This document shows, piece by piece, positions 16,201-21,772 of a DNA stretch of 22,414 bases. The number at the start of each line of letters is the position of its first letter. The first letter of the stretch is position 1. The position numbers and the translations under genes were made by a program. The notes below the pieces were generated by a model. That model searched no databases, had not been told where the DNA came from, and saw only the letters and a list, made by a program, of their open reading frames with translations. Source of the stretch: CAYRFE01 sp964539615 (lineage in GTDB: Bacteria; Macinerneyibacteriota; Macinerneyibacteria; Macinerneyibacteriales; CAYRFE01); NCBI GenBank assembly GCA_964539615.1, contig CAZIJP010000032.1, forward strand, positions 1 through 22,414. The letters run 5' to 3'.

Positions 16201-16466
16201 TAGCTACAACTATTGGTAATGTTAAATCTATTAAAGCACAACAAATGCTTAAACCTCATAAAGGTGGAAGTGGGAGTAGTGGAGGAAGTAGTTCTGCTAA
16301 TATAGCATTAAATCCAGCTAAAGATGCTTTAACTTCAAGAGATGAAAATTTAAATACTATGTCAAAAGCTAATTTAAAAGATGCACCAACACAAGTAGTT
16401 AAAGTTTCTGAAATAAATGATGTTCAGAATAAGGTAAAAGTTAGAGAATATAATTCTACTTTTTAA
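13224..16466 (+). CDS. Tape measure protein
   Basis: A 1080-aa protein that sets tail length and is ejected into the host envelope. The N-terminus (VDLQGDGSVDKLNKNIENIS) is the usual start of this family in Bacteroidota phages. Hydrophobic segments at about 366-385 and 421-445 (SLGGAATILSGLFLIFGDKV) could insert in a membrane. Long charged coiled coils cover about 690-880, including NKKKQSYQDEIDIIDLDIAA. Near the C-terminus are a helix pair rich in W, M and Q (about 930-965), a glycine- and alanine-rich hydrophobic stretch (965-1000), then a Gly/Ser linker (GGSGSSGGSSS). No peptidase or lysozyme domain is visible. It starts 15 nt after the tail-tip gene and ends just before a strong terminator. 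Confidence 0.85.
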   Translation: MNEEVIIKVDLQGDGSVDKLNKNIENISKNSSKASSEVLKMKSAFDVVNASLNVASASGDKFINKILSIRFPKVGEMAQKEVKILYEAFTKAEKIGSGMFDMASLAAKVFKNDMNQVNLAIASYNELFEKNTGVDGITLNTSALLALRNQVIATGGSVSTLNKEISSMTNESEKVSTFSGLMVNINNYIKDGVLDIGEFSKALNIARINGMEFSESLVNGIDDFNGSMDEVIENLNYLRSYRANPEEFFSDKGSGSEALEKQISEQQKLLTNTYILKDAYEGYETSIQGLKDEVIRLTTEYSKLSAAERGAMPGAEMISKLKAVQSEIAKAEAPLNKLGLMGRTAGSNFDPLANSIMQVGRELPNFAISANIGFMAISNNLPILADAISDFKRMRDGIIAANKEAGAIQQTVPKMSDTIKKSLFSLGGAATILSGLFLIFGDKVIKGVIDWLNKIPESVKVKIEIDTEISKALEKNLISINKFVNDYRKASRDGNKERLEELEKFGKKEYDLNDARLKQIRYTTDGWKTAFKEYLKIAEDTYWNESIIKKKVEAQQTGKAALTKAQELYKHQKSKKGSALLGDAGFKWDTYVAMAYDGSFTESVAEALLVTGVDQQIVDELRAVNLQNQIIKGLPKLRDIDLKTGVSKPTGGTTTKQPINKLDTSLDKFNKPDLISIDNFYKPILDAEIKYTNEEIVIMNDNNKKRKGIYDDAIEDQIGYVIERESAIQRDINNELEAEYGKKSLLEAEVARFNDINDLYKDDVATLNDYARNKSNYQNLIILADKEMSSLGDKITQSDIDRINKKKQSYQDEIDIIDLDIAAKNKEIDTLKIQLKEYEGYPDKLAEITAKIAQLNVEITNSTRTQVEAERDLWQERVAMAKDYLDAISDVAGGIADIAQGNMDLTNAEYDRKIWANDEMIQSDEQREAKAYEIEMQRWEALQKNFEMQKKMKEAQAWMDFASGSVGIWTAPGITSLAPYGYILAGIQQAALLATTIGNVKSIKAQQMLKPHKGGSGSSGGSSSANIALNPAKDALTSRDENLNTMSKANLKDAPTQVVKVSEINDVQNKVKVREYNSTF

Positions 16467-16475
16467 ATAATAAAT

Positions 16476-16520
16476 AATTTGCAGTTATTGTGATGATAGC
16501 TGCAAATTTTTACACTTTTT
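16476..16520 (+). terminator. Intrinsic terminator after tape measure gene
   Basis: AATTTGCAG (16476-16484) pairs perfectly with CTGCAAATT (16500-16508). Four more pairs, including one G-U, close a 7-nt loop, giving 13 pairs in all. TTTTT (16507-16511) and a second T5 (16516-16520) follow. It would end the terS-to-tape-measure transcript and separate it from the head genes. Confidence 0.8.
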
Positions 16521-16553
16521 AAAATTTTAATATATAATAATGACTAGTTATTA
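16519..16553 (+). promoter_or_regulatory. Two adjacent palindromes before the head gene block
   Basis: TTAAAATTTTAA (16519-16530) is a perfect 12-bp palindrome. TAATGACTAGTTATTA (16538-16553) is a 16-bp palindrome with one mismatched pair. Both lie between the terminator and the protease start, where a promoter for the head genes would be expected. Neither matches the Bacteroidota -7 consensus. An operator or a site for the phage sigma factor is possible; AT-rich chance is also possible. Confidence 0.3.
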
Positions 16554-16564
16554 AAATAAAAAAT

Positions 16565-17434
16565 ATGATAAGAAATATTCCGATATATAAAATAATCCTT
16601 GCAGATATGGAATCTGTTGAAATAGCTTTGGTTGAAGACCCAGCTATTGAAATTGACTTTTTAAAATTTAATATAGAACAGACAAAACTTGAATTTAACG
16701 AAGATAAAATGATAGTTAAAGGTGCTGTAATGGTGCCAGAGAAACTTCTTTATAGAAACGATAGATTAGGGGAGAGATTCGTTACGTATGATGCAGATGA
16801 GATACAAAAGGCAGCTATGTTATTCCTTAAGAATGGTATGAAGTTCAATAAATCCCACAGCGAGATAGAAGCCTCACTAGATATTTACGAGAGTTATATT
16901 GCAACTGAATCTAATGATTTGAATCTACCTGTGGGTAGTTGGATTATATCTGCAAAAGTAAAAGATAATGCCTTATGGCAAGAAATTAAAAATGGTACAT
17001 TTAATGGGTTTAGTTTAGAGGGTATGTTTTCAAACGAACTCATTGGTACACAAGAAATAAAATTTAATAAAAACGAAGAAATGGAATTTAAAGAAAAATT
17101 ACAAACAGTAATTGATGCCGTTTTCTTTGCTAATCAAACACCAGAGGTTACTACAGAAGTTGTTGAAGTTGCACCAGAAGTTGCAGTTGAAATTCCAGAA
17201 GTTACTCCAGAAATGTTTAGTAGAGAACAAGCCGAGGAATTAATTCTTAGTGCTGCTACATCAATTACAGAAAAATTCAATTCTCAAATTGAAGCATTAA
17301 CTAATCAATTAAAAGATTCAAATGCTAAACTTGAAGAATTTTCAAAACAACCGTTATCTGCTGCGGTACAAGAAGTAGTAGAAAATCCAGTAGTAACAGG
17401 TGATAACCCAGCCTTACGCTATTTTACTAAATAA
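16565..17434 (+). CDS. XkdF-like prohead protease fused to scaffold domain
   Basis: A 289-aa head maturation protein. Residues 1-155 match the XkdF-like serine protease pattern: ALVEDPAI (21-28), VKGAVMVPEKLLYR (51-64), FNKSHSE with probable catalytic H98, LDIYESYI (105-112), LPVGSW (121-126) and NGFSLEG with probable nucleophile S150. The third catalytic residue is uncertain (D106, E109 or E115). Residues 175-289 are a Val/Glu/Pro-rich linker, then a coiled coil (FSREQAEELILSAATSITEK, NSQIEALTNQLKDSNAKLEEF), typical of a delta-domain scaffold. The protein would guide capsid assembly and then cleave scaffold and capsid. It comes directly before the capsid gene and after a terminator. An internal ATG may also make the scaffold alone. 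Confidence 0.8.
   Translation: MIRNIPIYKIILADMESVEIALVEDPAIEIDFLKFNIEQTKLEFNEDKMIVKGAVMVPEKLLYRNDRLGERFVTYDADEIQKAAMLFLKNGMKFNKSHSEIEASLDIYESYIATESNDLNLPVGSWIISAKVKDNALWQEIKNGTFNGFSLEGMFSNELIGTQEIKFNKNEEMEFKEKLQTVIDAVFFANQTPEVTTEVVEVAPEVAVEIPEVTPEMFSREQAEELILSAATSITEKFNSQIEALTNQLKDSNAKLEEFSKQPLSAAVQEVVENPVVTGDNPALRYFTK
17081..17434 (+). CDS. Possible nested scaffold protein from internal start
   Basis: M173 of the protease-scaffold gene lies exactly at the boundary between the protease and scaffold parts. It is preceded by an A-rich leader (AATAAAAACGAAGAA) like those before true starts in this window. Starting here would yield a 117-aa free scaffold, as lambda Nu3 is made from inside gene C. 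The evidence is positional only. Confidence 0.35.
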   Translation: MEFKEKLQTVIDAVFFANQTPEVTTEVVEVAPEVAVEIPEVTPEMFSREQAEELILSAATSITEKFNSQIEALTNQLKDSNAKLEEFSKQPLSAAVQEVVENPVVTGDNPALRYFTK

Positions 17435-17473
17435 TTGGGTAATTAATAATAAAACAATTAAAAATAATTAGAA

Positions 17474-18379
17474 ATGGCTATTACTAACAGTCTTCCAGCA
17501 TATACTCTTGAAAATAGAGGAATGCTTATTCGTAAATCAATCTTAGGTGCTGTATCAGCTAAAAGATTTTCTCTTCAAACAGGTGTAAAAACCAAAGCTC
17601 AAATTAATCTATTAGCAACTGATGTAACATTACAAAACGGTGACGCTTGTGGATGGAATGCAGCAGGAACTTCAACTATTACAGCTCGTTCTATTACTGC
17701 TTCAGTAATTAAAATCAATATACCATTCTGTGACAAAACTCTTTTGAACTCTGCACTACAACACGAAGTACGTATTGCTGCTGGTCAACAAAAACTTCCT
17801 TTTGAGGAAAAATTCGTAGCTGATGTACTTGCTGATGTTGCAGCTAAACAAGAAAAACTTATCTGGCAAGGTAATACAGCCTTGAATGATGGTTCTTACT
17901 TGGATTTAGCAGACGGTCTTATTAAGATTGCTCTCGCAGATGTTACTAATGTTGTAGGTACAGATGTTGCTTTGACTTCTGCAAACATTAAAGCACAAGT
18001 AGATGCAGTATTTGCTGGTATTGATGCAGCAATTTTAGATAAAGCAGAAATTTATTTAGGTGTTGATGCTTATCGTTTATATGTTATGGCTTTACAAGCT
18101 CTTAACTTATATATGGGTTCTCCAGCAGTTGATGGTATGGAAACATTTTATCCTGGTTCTAACGTAAAAATTGTTGCAGTTCCTGGTCTTACAGGGACAG
18201 ATTATATCTTTGGATTTGACCCATTAAATGCTTTCTATGGTACTGACTTGTCAGGTGACGAAGAAAAATTTGATATTTGGTATTCTAAAGATAACCAAGA
18301 ATTCAGATTAGCAATTCAATTTACTTCAGGTGTTCAGTTTGCTATACCTGCTCAAGTAACAATGCGCAAAAAAGTATAA
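17474..18379 (+). CDS. Major capsid protein (HK97 fold)
   Basis: A 301-aa protein directly after the protease-scaffold gene. Its composition and strand/helix order suit a short HK97-fold coat protein: an N-arm, a long amphipathic helix region (about 105-135, AAGQQKLPFEEKFVADVLAD), an A-domain with ILDKAEIYLGVDAYRLYVMA, and a closing beta segment (FRLAIQFTSGVQFAIPAQV). Arginine is coded mostly by CGT/CGC (five of eight) although AGA prevails elsewhere in the window. Cytosine-ending codons are also more frequent, as expected for the most abundant protein. A long N-terminal delta domain is absent; the scaffold is supplied by the upstream fusion. A hairpin follows the stop codon. Confidence 0.85.
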   Translation: MAITNSLPAYTLENRGMLIRKSILGAVSAKRFSLQTGVKTKAQINLLATDVTLQNGDACGWNAAGTSTITARSITASVIKINIPFCDKTLLNSALQHEVRIAAGQQKLPFEEKFVADVLADVAAKQEKLIWQGNTALNDGSYLDLADGLIKIALADVTNVVGTDVALTSANIKAQVDAVFAGIDAAILDKAEIYLGVDAYRLYVMALQALNLYMGSPAVDGMETFYPGSNVKIVAVPGLTGTDYIFGFDPLNAFYGTDLSGDEEKFDIWYSKDNQEFRLAIQFTSGVQFAIPAQVTMRKKV

Positions 18380-18381
18380 TA

Positions 18382-18415
18382 ATTAATGTGGGAGGTGAAA
18401 TATCCTCCCATTAAT
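18382..18415 (+). terminator. Hairpin after the major capsid gene
   Basis: TGGGAGG (18389-18395) pairs with CCTCCCA (18404-18410) around an 8-nt loop. AT pairs can extend the stem outward past a two-base bulge. No T-tract follows, so it is probably a partial terminator, an attenuator, or a structure that protects the 3' end of the abundant capsid message. It lies 10 nt after the stop codon. Confidence 0.55.
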
Positions 18416-18444
18416 ATTAACTAATAATAAATAAAATATAATAA

Positions 18445-18975
18445 ATGATTATAAGAAATTTTGCTGATGTTAAGGTATCAATTGATTCCGAAGACATTCT
18501 TAAAAAAAATGTTATTTATAAACTTACATTTCCAAGTGGAAAATGTTATATTGGACAAACTAAAAGTGAATTAAAAAGTAGACTGTATACACATTGTAAT
18601 AACTCTTTTAATATAAAAAGCACAGATTATAATACTTATAAAGCAAGAGCTATTAGAAAATATATGGAATTTTCTGTAAATATATTGTATGAAGGAGATA
18701 ATTTAAATGAAAAAGAAGTAGCGTTTATTGAATTATATGATAATAATTATAATTCACATATAGGAGGAGTGGGCGGATTAACTCACGACAATAGAATTAA
18801 AGTTGAACAATATGATTTACAAGGAAATTATATACAAACATTTGAATCATTTACAGATGCAGCTAAAGCTGTAAGACCAGATAAACTTGATAGTGCTATA
18901 AGTAATATATGTGCAGCAGCTAAAGGTAAAAGAAAAACTGCTTATAAATTTATTTGGAAAGAAATTAATAATTAA
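18445..18975 (+). CDS. GIY-YIG homing endonuclease with IENR1 module
   Basis: A 176-aa free-standing endonuclease. The catalytic domain has VIYKLTFPSGKCYIG (23-37), so the first G of GIY is V23, a variation the family tolerates. R46 and probable E91 (KEVAFIELYD) are present, followed by NSHIGG. Residues about 120-173 (VEQYDLQGNYIQTFESFTDA) form a NUMOD1/IENR1 DNA-binding module related to that of the other GIY-YIG protein, but NUMOD3 repeats are absent. It is inserted between the capsid and the probable tail tube genes, the kind of conserved target that homing enzymes use. Copy B of the hairpin element follows its stop. AT-rich codons with AGA arginines contrast with the capsid gene before it. 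Confidence 0.88.
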   Translation: MIIRNFADVKVSIDSEDILKKNVIYKLTFPSGKCYIGQTKSELKSRLYTHCNNSFNIKSTDYNTYKARAIRKYMEFSVNILYEGDNLNEKEVAFIELYDNNYNSHIGGVGGLTHDNRIKVEQYDLQGNYIQTFESFTDAAKAVRPDKLDSAISNICAAAKGKRKTAYKFIWKEINN

Positions 18976-18983
18976 AAATATAA

Positions 18984-19010
18984 AAACCTCACTATGTATG
19001 GGTTAATAGT
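18984..19010 (+). repeat. Hairpin element, copy B
   Basis: Second copy of the element at 750-776. AACCT (18985-18989) pairs with GGGTT (19000-19004) around the loop CACTATGTAT. The change from A to G in the right arm turns an A-U into a G-U pair and keeps the stem. It lies nine bases after the GIY-YIG stop and ends 8 nt before the ATG of the probable tail tube gene, the same layout as copy A. Confidence 0.6.
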
Positions 19011-19018
19011 ATAAAATT

Positions 19019-19540
19019 ATGTCGTGTTCTATAACACTCGCAGGTTCAATACTAGAATGTGGTAACACAGGAGGTATTAAAAACCTATATATTGCACCTA
19101 AAGAAGATGTAACAGCAGTAGGTATTCCAGTTACTGGAGAGATTCCAACTATTACAATGGCTTCAGGTAAGAAATTTGCTAAATATGCTTTCCGTAGAGG
19201 TAATGCAAATTATGTAAGCAACCTTGCAAAAGATGAAAAAGCTGGAACAATAGTAGTAACTACTGATGTTTCATTACAACTGAATAGAATGACAGTTGCA
19301 TTACGTAATGAAATGGTAAACTTGGTAAAAGGAAACTTCTATGTAATTGTTGAAGATTATAATGGTGCTTTCTGGTTCATTGGATATGATTCTTACTGTT
19401 CTGCAACTACTGGTACTGGTCAAACAGGTGCTGAAATGTCAGAAGGTAACTTCTATACTTTGGTTCTTCAAGCAATGACTGCTGAATATCCTTACGATAT
19501 TGATTCAGTAGCTTTGACAGCGGCTTTACCTGTTGCTTAA
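19019..19540 (+). CDS. Probable major tail tube protein
   Basis: A 173-aa beta-rich protein starting MSCSITLAGSILECGNTGGI. The C-terminal half has the tail-tube pattern: VIVEDYNGAFWFIGYDS, then a Thr/Gly turn (TGTGQTGAEMSEGN) followed by FYTLVLQAMTAEYPY. This corresponds to the 'D-x-NG...tG...G...L-x-L-x-g-x-E' order of tube proteins. Its length suits a tube subunit. Codon use leans to CGT and C-ending codons as in the capsid gene, which implies high expression. It has its own upstream hairpin element and a strong terminator right after it, consistent with separate control of an abundant virion protein. A head decoration protein is the main alternative. Confidence 0.6.
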   Translation: MSCSITLAGSILECGNTGGIKNLYIAPKEDVTAVGIPVTGEIPTITMASGKKFAKYAFRRGNANYVSNLAKDEKAGTIVVTTDVSLQLNRMTVALRNEMVNLVKGNFYVIVEDYNGAFWFIGYDSYCSATTGTGQTGAEMSEGNFYTLVLQAMTAEYPYDIDSVALTAALPVA

Positions 19541-19567
19541 TAAATTTCTAACATATTAATTCAAACT

Positions 19568-19597
19568 AAGGGTGGTGAGTAATCATCACCTTTTTTT
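19568..19597 (+). terminator. Intrinsic terminator after probable tail tube gene
   Basis: GGTGGTGA (19571-19578) pairs with TCATCACC (19583-19590) around a GTAA loop with one internal G-U pair. Three more weak pairs extend outward into the T7 tract (19591-19597). This is a classic intrinsic terminator. It ends only 13 nt before the next ATG, so the genes beyond must rely on read-through. Confidence 0.85.
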
Positions 19598-19610
19598 ATA
19601 TAACAAAAAA

Positions 19611-19919
19611 ATGATATACCTTTATAACAATCAAGAAAATGTAGTACTAACAGATAGTTGGTTTAATTACATACCAGAGACTTTAAGTGTGTATATAGAT
19701 GACGTTTTAATTGGAGAATATATAAATAATTCATTAGTTAATAGTTATATTAGCATTACAATTCCATTAATTGATTTAAGTAATATACAACTTAAAGAAA
19801 GTAAATTGAGATGGTTTAGTAATGGTGTTCTATTAAAAGAGGAATTAGTTTCTATAAAATCTACCAATACGTTTGAAATAGTTTCAACAAACAAATCTAA
19901 TATAAAATTTTATGAATAA
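19611..19919 (+). CDS. Hypothetical protein, 102 aa
   Basis: The start used is ATG at 19611. An upstream in-frame GTG (19572) would place the start inside the terminator hairpin and is rejected. The product is almost entirely beta-like (LYNNQENVVLTDSW, LSVYIDDVLIGEYI, YISITIPLIDLS, LRWFSNGVLLKEELVSI), without signal peptide or enzyme motif. A small structural protein, for example a head decoration or connector domain, would fit its place between the probable tail tube and portal genes, but I do not recognise the family. Its last codons overlap the portal start by 8 nt, so the two are coupled. Confidence 0.7.
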   Translation: MIYLYNNQENVVLTDSWFNYIPETLSVYIDDVLIGEYINNSLVNSYISITIPLIDLSNIQLKESKLRWFSNGVLLKEELVSIKSTNTFEIVSTNKSNIKFYE

Positions 19920-20874
19920 CATATCAGTAATTAAATTTGCTAAAGAAAAGATGACAGAGATATTCAACCCAAATCAAAAATATCATAAATGGGAGAATGC
20001 AGACACTCTGTTAGAATTATATAATACAGTTCCAGAACATTCAAGCTCTATAGATTATATAGTAGACTTAATTGTTTCAGCTGGGATAGATGACTTAGAT
20101 TATTGGACTTTACAAAAAGCGGTGTTAGATTATATAATCTTTGGTGGATTTGTATTCCAAATAATCAAAACTCGTGGTGGTGACACCATTAAAAATTATG
20201 TTGATATATCTAAATGTAGATTTTCAGCAGATAAAAAAAATGTAGGTTATTCAGACAAATGGAATACTTATAAGAGCGAAATTAAATGGTATCCGTTAGT
20301 ACAGGATTCCACAAAAGAAGGGATGTTCTTCTTTAAAAATAATAAGTCAAGAGATGTGTACCCTAGACCTTATTATGTATCATCTATGACATCATTAAAT
20401 ACAATGAAATCTATTATAGATTATCATTATAATAATGCATCTAATGGATTTGCACCAAATGTTGTAATTAACTTTAATGGTGGAGACCCTGGTGAAGATG
20501 TTAAGAAAAAGATAGAAAAATCAATTGAAGAAAAGTTTATTGGTGAAAATGGTAAAAAGTTTATATTATCATTTAATGATTCAGAAGAAACTAAGACTAC
20601 TATAGAGAAGCTAGATAATGATAATCTCGACCAGAAGTTTGAAGTGTTACAAAAGTTCTTACAAGAGCAAACTTTTATATCTCATAAACTTACAAGTGCT
20701 TGTTTAATTGGTAAGTATCCAGAAGGCTCAGGATTTAGTAAACAAGAATATGATGAATCTCTTAAAGTATTTAAACAAACAACTATTAAATCTTTAAGAA
20801 AAGAGATGGAATATGGATTAACTAAATTATTTGGTAAAGAAATTAAAATTAAGGAGGAAATAAATAATGGATAG
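19912..20874 (+). CDS. Portal protein
   Basis: A 320-aa protein that would form the 12-fold ring through which DNA enters and leaves the head. It has a short N-terminal region, then YIVDLIVSAGIDD, a wing segment (LQKAVLDYIIFGGFVFQIIK), the central RPYYVSSMTSLNTMKSIIDYHYNNASNGFAPNVV block typical of portals (about 149-183), a clip/stem-like charged part (EDVKKKIEKSIEEKFIGENG), and a crown region LQEQTFISHKLTSACLIG. It is short compared with many portals (400 or more). It is unusual in lying after the capsid and tube genes instead of next to terL. Start and stop both overlap neighbouring genes by 8 nt. Confidence 0.8.
   Translation: MNNISVIKFAKEKMTEIFNPNQKYHKWENADTLLELYNTVPEHSSSIDYIVDLIVSAGIDDLDYWTLQKAVLDYIIFGGFVFQIIKTRGGDTIKNYVDISKCRFSADKKNVGYSDKWNTYKSEIKWYPLVQDSTKEGMFFFKNNKSRDVYPRPYYVSSMTSLNTMKSIIDYHYNNASNGFAPNVVINFNGGDPGEDVKKKIEKSIEEKFIGENGKKFILSFNDSEETKTTIEKLDNDNLDQKFEVLQKFLQEQTFISHKLTSACLIGKYPEGSGFSKQEYDESLKVFKQTTIKSLRKEMEYGLTKLFGKEIKIKEEINNG
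20851..20857 (+). promoter_or_regulatory. Strong Shine-Dalgarno site for the connector gene
   Basis: AAGGAGG lies 9 nt before the ATG at 20867, within the last codons of the portal gene. It is the best ribosome-binding match at a start codon in this window, where most genes have A-rich leaders only. It also encodes Lys-Glu in the portal, so chance cannot be excluded. Confidence 0.4.
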
Positions 20875-21328
20875 ATATTGCTTAGTTTCACCAAGTATAT
20901 TAAAACTTGAATATAACGTAGACGATAATCTTGATGATAAGTACCTAATTTCAAACATAATTAAAGGTGAAGATTTTATCATTAAAAAGATATTAACAGT
21001 CGATAAATATAATGAATTGATAACTCAGATTTCAACTAATGCAGTTACAGAATCTAATGAGAAATTAATTAAAGAATATATAAGACCTTGTTTAGCATAT
21101 TATGTACTTAGTGAAGTAGTATATGCAACAGCTTATAAAATGAAGAATAATCCTGACTATCAGAATAACCCTTCATCTAGTGAAAGATTTAATGAATTAG
21201 TAAGAGTTAGTAAACACTATTTAAATGATTCTAAACAATATGAGGAATTACTTAAAGAATATATGTGTGACAATTCAATTACTACTGGAGAAGATTATAA
21301 ATTTAAATGTTCTTTATACTTAGACTAA
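20867..21328 (+). CDS. Head-tail connector (adaptor-like) protein
   Basis: A 153-aa, mostly helical protein directly after the portal. The order VSPSILKLEYNVDDNLDDKYLISNII then a helix bundle with LIKEYIRPCLAYYVLSEVVYATAYKMKN resembles gp6/gp15-type head-completion adaptors of Bacteroidota phages, which bind beneath the portal and receive the tail. Length and position agree with this. The start overlaps the portal end by 8 nt and has a strong Shine-Dalgarno match. The C-terminus contains two cysteines (CDNS, FKCSLY) with no evident role. The stop overlaps the next ATG as TAATG. Confidence 0.6.
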   Translation: MDRYCLVSPSILKLEYNVDDNLDDKYLISNIIKGEDFIIKKILTVDKYNELITQISTNAVTESNEKLIKEYIRPCLAYYVLSEVVYATAYKMKNNPDYQNNPSSSERFNELVRVSKHYLNDSKQYEELLKEYMCDNSITTGEDYKFKCSLYLD

Positions 21329-21768
21329 TGATACAAGCACTCGTTGATAAAGTAAAATTTCAAAGTATATCTCACCCACTCGTTAATATGGCAAGTGTTG
21401 GTGATATAACAATCTTTGATAATAAAGCAACAATAGCTTATCCATATGTAAATGTAGATGTAGTTAGTTGCTTACGAAAAAATTTCTTAAAAACATATAC
21501 TCTTAGAATATATGTTTGCGATAGAAATGAACCTTATATAGCTTATAATAAAACCGAGCTTATACTAACAGAAATACTTGAGCAGTTGGATATATTTGAT
21601 TTAAATATTCAGTATTTTAACAATGACTTTCAAGATGTAGTAAATGGCGTATATGTAGATATACAATTTCAAATACCTATTGGTTGTTCGTCTGAAAGTA
21701 TTTTTGACTATAGTTTATTTAATGATACATTTATTATATTAGAAAACGGAGATTACCTTATAAATTAA
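21328..21768 (+). CDS. Tail terminator / head-tail joining-like protein
   Basis: A 146-aa protein beginning MIQALVDKV at the TAATG overlap; an earlier in-frame ATG (21307) lies inside the connector gene and is less likely. The pattern of a helix, then VGDITIFDNKATIAYPYVNVDV, a strand with FLKTYTLRIYVCDRNEP, a helix KTELILTEILEQLD and closing strands (GVYVDIQFQIPIG) is the alpha/beta layout of tail terminator or head-tail joining proteins in Bacteroidota phages. It would form a hexameric ring at the top of the tail. The family fit is judged from order and length, not from a diagnostic motif. Confidence 0.55.
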   Translation: MIQALVDKVKFQSISHPLVNMASVGDITIFDNKATIAYPYVNVDVVSCLRKNFLKTYTLRIYVCDRNEPYIAYNKTELILTEILEQLDIFDLNIQYFNNDFQDVVNGVYVDIQFQIPIGCSSESIFDYSLFNDTFIILENGDYLIN

Positions 21769-21772
21769 AAAT

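Noticed and set aside
19572..19610. GTG start extending the 102-aa protein
   Set aside because: It would begin inside the terminator stem and translate the T-tract; the ATG at 19611 has a normal A-rich leader.
21307..21327. Earlier ATG for the tail-terminator-like gene
   Set aside because: It adds only MFFILRL inside the connector gene; the TAATG overlap at 21326-21330 is the common arrangement in this window.
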